A DNA stretch of 64,000 nucleotides from NCBI RefSeq assembly GCF_014284255.1, contig NZ_JACOFV010000015.1, positions 1 through 64,000 of the forward strand, in the 5' to 3' direction. A program made the translations under genes and the position numbers. This document shows positions 62,122 through 64,000 of this stretch, piece after piece (position 1 is the first letter of the stretch; each line of letters starts with the position of its first letter). Origin of the DNA: Cognatundibacterium jejuense. Lineage in GTDB: Bacteria; Pseudomonadota; Gammaproteobacteria; Burkholderiales; Burkholderiaceae_D. The notes below the pieces were generated by a model. The model did not search any database. It had not been told where the DNA came from and saw only the letters and a list, made by a program, of their open reading frames with translations.

Positions 62122-62526
62122 ATGAAGCAATCAGGTTTTACGTTAATAGAAGTGATGATCACGGTTGCTATTATCGGCATATTGGCGGCTATCGCCTTAC
62201 CAAGCTATAGCCGTTACGTTGCGCGCTCAAAGGTTGCCGATGCGATTGGCAACTTATCTAATGCCAAATCAGGGATGGAGCAGTTCTTCCAGGACAATGG
62301 TACCTATCTCAGCGGCGCAAATTGTGGGGCCGGCACGCCAGCATCAACAGATGGATTCGATTTTGGATGTACGGCAACGGCTACCACTTATAGCGTGACA
62401 ATGACTGGATCGGGTTCTGTCTCCGCATATAAATACAGCATTGATAATTTCGGTACAAAGGCGACGCTTGCCAGTCCTTTCGGAACCTCAACTACTTGCT
62501 GGTTGATTTCCAGTACCAATTGTTAA
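62122..62526 (+). CDS. pilE: Type IV pilin PilE
   Basis: 134 residues. The class III leader is short (MKQSG) with cleavage before Phe6, giving the conserved [21 protein letters not shown]-terminal helix with Glu5. It ends in a disulfide pair (C...C near [11 protein letters not shown]). It is the main or minor subunit of type IV pili. ATG 62122 has an AAGGA SD. Confidence 0.92.
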   Translation: MKQSGFTLIEVMITVAIIGILAAIALPSYSRYVARSKVADAIGNLSNAKSGMEQFFQDNGTYLSGANCGAGTPASTDGFDFGCTATATTYSVTMTGSGSVSAYKYSIDNFGTKATLASPFGTSTTCWLISSTNC

Positions 62527-62542
62527 TTCAAATGGAGTCGCG

Positions 62543-63052
62543 ATGACGTCGAAACAACAAGGCATGACCTTAATAGAGTTGCTTATCGTATTAGTGATCA
62601 CTGGTATTCTCTTGATGGGTGTCATCAGTACCGGCAAAAATTATATGACCAATGCCAAGGTACGATCGACTTCTGAAGAGCTGCGCGAGGGCCTGCTCTA
62701 CGCACGCGCGCAAGCAATTACACGCAATACGGTGATTAATTTCAGTGCAACTGCGAATGGTAGCTGGCAAGTGATTACACCTGCAAAAGTTGTGATTCAA
62801 TCCCGATCAACGAATGTCGCTACTGTCAATGTGAATGGCGCGGATGCCAACGGTACGCCGCGAATGAGCACATCGTTCAGCGGTTCAGGGCGACCTGGTA
62901 CACCAGTGATTTTTGATATCACACCACAGTCGGTCAGTTGCAGCGGCACGAATGGTGGTAGTGCCAATTGTTTACGTGTTCAGGTAGACAACGGTGGGCA
63001 GGTAAAAATTTGCAATCCCGGTGCAGCAAGTGCTCCGTATGCTTGTGCTTAA
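62543..63052 (+). CDS. FimT/GspH-family minor pseudopilin
   Basis: 169 residues. The leader ends at G before MTLIELLIVLVITGILLMGV, and LREGLLYARAQAITRNTVIN is the GspH/FimT hallmark. It is a minor pilin that primes assembly. SD GGAG. It is 16 bp after pilE and continues into pilV. Confidence 0.92.
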   Translation: MTSKQQGMTLIELLIVLVITGILLMGVISTGKNYMTNAKVRSTSEELREGLLYARAQAITRNTVINFSATANGSWQVITPAKVVIQSRSTNVATVNVNGADANGTPRMSTSFSGSGRPGTPVIFDITPQSVSCSGTNGGSANCLRVQVDNGGQVKICNPGAASAPYACA

Positions 63053-63068
63053 TCGACAAGTTAGACAA

Positions 63069-63518
63069 ATGATGAAACTTCATAGAAAAGATCAGCAAGG
63101 CGGCTCAGTTCTGCTAGAAGGTCTGATCGCAATTTGTATTTTTTCTTTCGGTATGCTGGGTCTGGTCGCTTACCAATCAAATATGGTGGCGCAAAGTACG
63201 CAAACATCGTATCGATTAAATGCCAGTATGCTGGTGAATAGCTTGCTTGGTGCAGCTGACGCCGATGCTGCCAATTATTCATGTTACACCTATCCGTCAC
63301 AAGCGGTGGCTGGCGCGAACTGTACGGTTGGAACGGCCTATGTCAATAACTGGGTCACGACAGTGAAGAAAATGCCTGGTGCAGCAACGACGACGCCAAC
63401 TGCCGCTTTAGATGCGAGTGGTAATTTAACAGTGACCGTTTCCTGGAAATTACCCAGCGAGAAGGCAAGTGCACTACCTCATCAATTAGTGTCAATAGCG
63501 CGTCCTGCTGGTACTTGA
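63069..63518 (+). CDS. pilV: PilV-type minor pilin
   Basis: 149 residues. The leader (MMKLHRKDQQG) precedes GSVLLEGLIAICIFSFGMLG, a PilV-like N-terminal helix. It is a minor type IV pilin that promotes pilus assembly and adhesion. The start could also be 63072 or 63039. It lies in the minor pilin operon. Confidence 0.85.
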   Translation: MMKLHRKDQQGGSVLLEGLIAICIFSFGMLGLVAYQSNMVAQSTQTSYRLNASMLVNSLLGAADADAANYSCYTYPSQAVAGANCTVGTAYVNNWVTTVKKMPGAATTTPTAALDASGNLTVTVSWKLPSEKASALPHQLVSIARPAGT

Positions 63519-63720
63519 ACTTCTGCCACATCAACGCTGTGGGTTTCTTATGGTTAATCAGATGTGAATTCACTATGCGTAGCCATATGAGTTGCCACAT
63601 TTAGTGGCCTGAAACAATTCGATCTTCTGGCCTCGATGAGGTGAGGATACAAGGATACTCAACGCTGACGAAGACGCGGGCAATAGAATGGGTATCTTGT
63701 TTGGAAATAACGGAAATGTC

Positions 63721-64000
63721 ATGAAAAATTGTATCAGACCTAAGCGAATACAGAACGTGTTTCAAATGAAGAGTAAAAAAGAGAATCAAATTGGGAAAGC
63801 GCAGAGCGGTTTTTCTATGATTGAACTATTGGTCGGTGTATTGATTTCAATGCTAGTGGTATTAGCGGTAGCTGGTACGGCACAGTTTCTTGAAGTTCAA
63901 AAGCGTATCACCGTTGGTAAAAACAGTACGTTAGAAACGCTAGCGATTACGACCAATACTCTTGAAGAAGATATTCGCATGGCGGGTTTTGGCTTATCTA
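63721..64000 (+). CDS. pilW: PilW-type minor pilin, 5' part (cut by window edge)
   Basis: The first 93 codons are in the window. A long leader is followed by SGFSMIELLVGVLISMLVVL, the type III signal helix, and NTLEEDIRMAGFGLS, a PilW hallmark. Start options are 63688, 63721 and 63766; 63721 follows GGAA. The rest of the minor pilin operon (pilX, pilY1) is expected beyond the window. Confidence 0.88.
   Translation, partial: MKNCIRPKRIQNVFQMKSKKENQIGKAQSGFSMIELLVGVLISMLVVLAVAGTAQFLEVQKRITVGKNSTLETLAITTNTLEEDIRMAGFGLS

Noticed and set aside
1-64000. CRISPR arrays, tRNA and rRNA genes
   Set aside because: No regularly spaced repeats, T-loop motifs or rRNA-like conserved segments were found in reading both strands.

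Overview
This window looks like chromosomal DNA of a betaproteobacterium in the Burkholderiales, most like Oxalobacteraceae such as Undibacterium or Herminiimonas. The reasons are moderate GC, a GlmS/Lrp pair, a FimT-PilV-PilW-PilE minor pilin cluster, DUF3034/truncated haemoglobin genes, many LysR regulators and periplasmic binding proteins of betaproteobacterial type. The genus is inferred from protein character, not proven. No rRNA, tRNA or CRISPR array was seen.

Layout. 1-1.2 kb: end of an IS30-type element abutting a truncated binding-protein gene, then an intact paralogue. 1.2-3.6 kb: Lrp-type regulator divergent from glmS. 3.66-8.26 kb: a Tn7-like element sitting 24 bp after the glmS stop codon, the classical attTn7 position. 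Its ends are TGT...ACA inverted repeats with 2 and 3 internal copies of a 16-bp motif. It keeps only a broken tniQ/tnsD remnant. Its intact cargo is a divergent TetR regulator facing a coaE-like gene and a CoaD-like protein fused to an HD-type phosphohydrolase domain. Broken fragments of a beta-propeller gene, rtcR and an unknown gene are also present. 8.3-20 kb: binding-protein remnant and paralogue, serine hydrolase, fumC, MocR regulator, yghU, msrBA, an IS3 scrap, a lipoprotein and polB.

20-35 kb is rich in regulator-plus-target pairs: argP/argO, LysR/SDR, a secreted three-repeat ricin-type lectin with a small tandem repeat upstream, LysR/MBL-DsbA-SnoaL, LysR/SnoaL-MoaF-like, a DOPA dioxygenase/CDGSH pair, an OsmC-pirin pair, and soxR with a clear SoxR box driving an FMN reductase and an arylamine N-acetyltransferase. 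36-41 kb: XRE regulator and membrane protein preceded by three matching 20-bp palindromes, a truncated methylamine-utilisation-like gene with truncated haemoglobin and DUF3034, ECF sigma/anti-sigma pair, AraC and a PEBP protein.

42-64 kb: a Cyc2-like cytochrome-porin fusion followed by a dihaem cytochrome c lipoprotein (candidate outer-membrane electron conduit), chrA with an AraC regulator, an IMPase-like protein, a phosphoesterase, a CDF metal exporter, a monohaem lipoprotein, a PAS-GAF-HD-GYP phosphodiesterase, a polyamine ABC transporter operon, a TonB-dependent receptor, an MgtC-family protein, and the start of the type IV pilin cluster, cut by the window edge in pilW.

The strongest candidates for something new are the Tn7-like element carrying CoA-biosynthesis paralogues under TetR control, and the cytochrome-porin/dihaem cytochrome pair.
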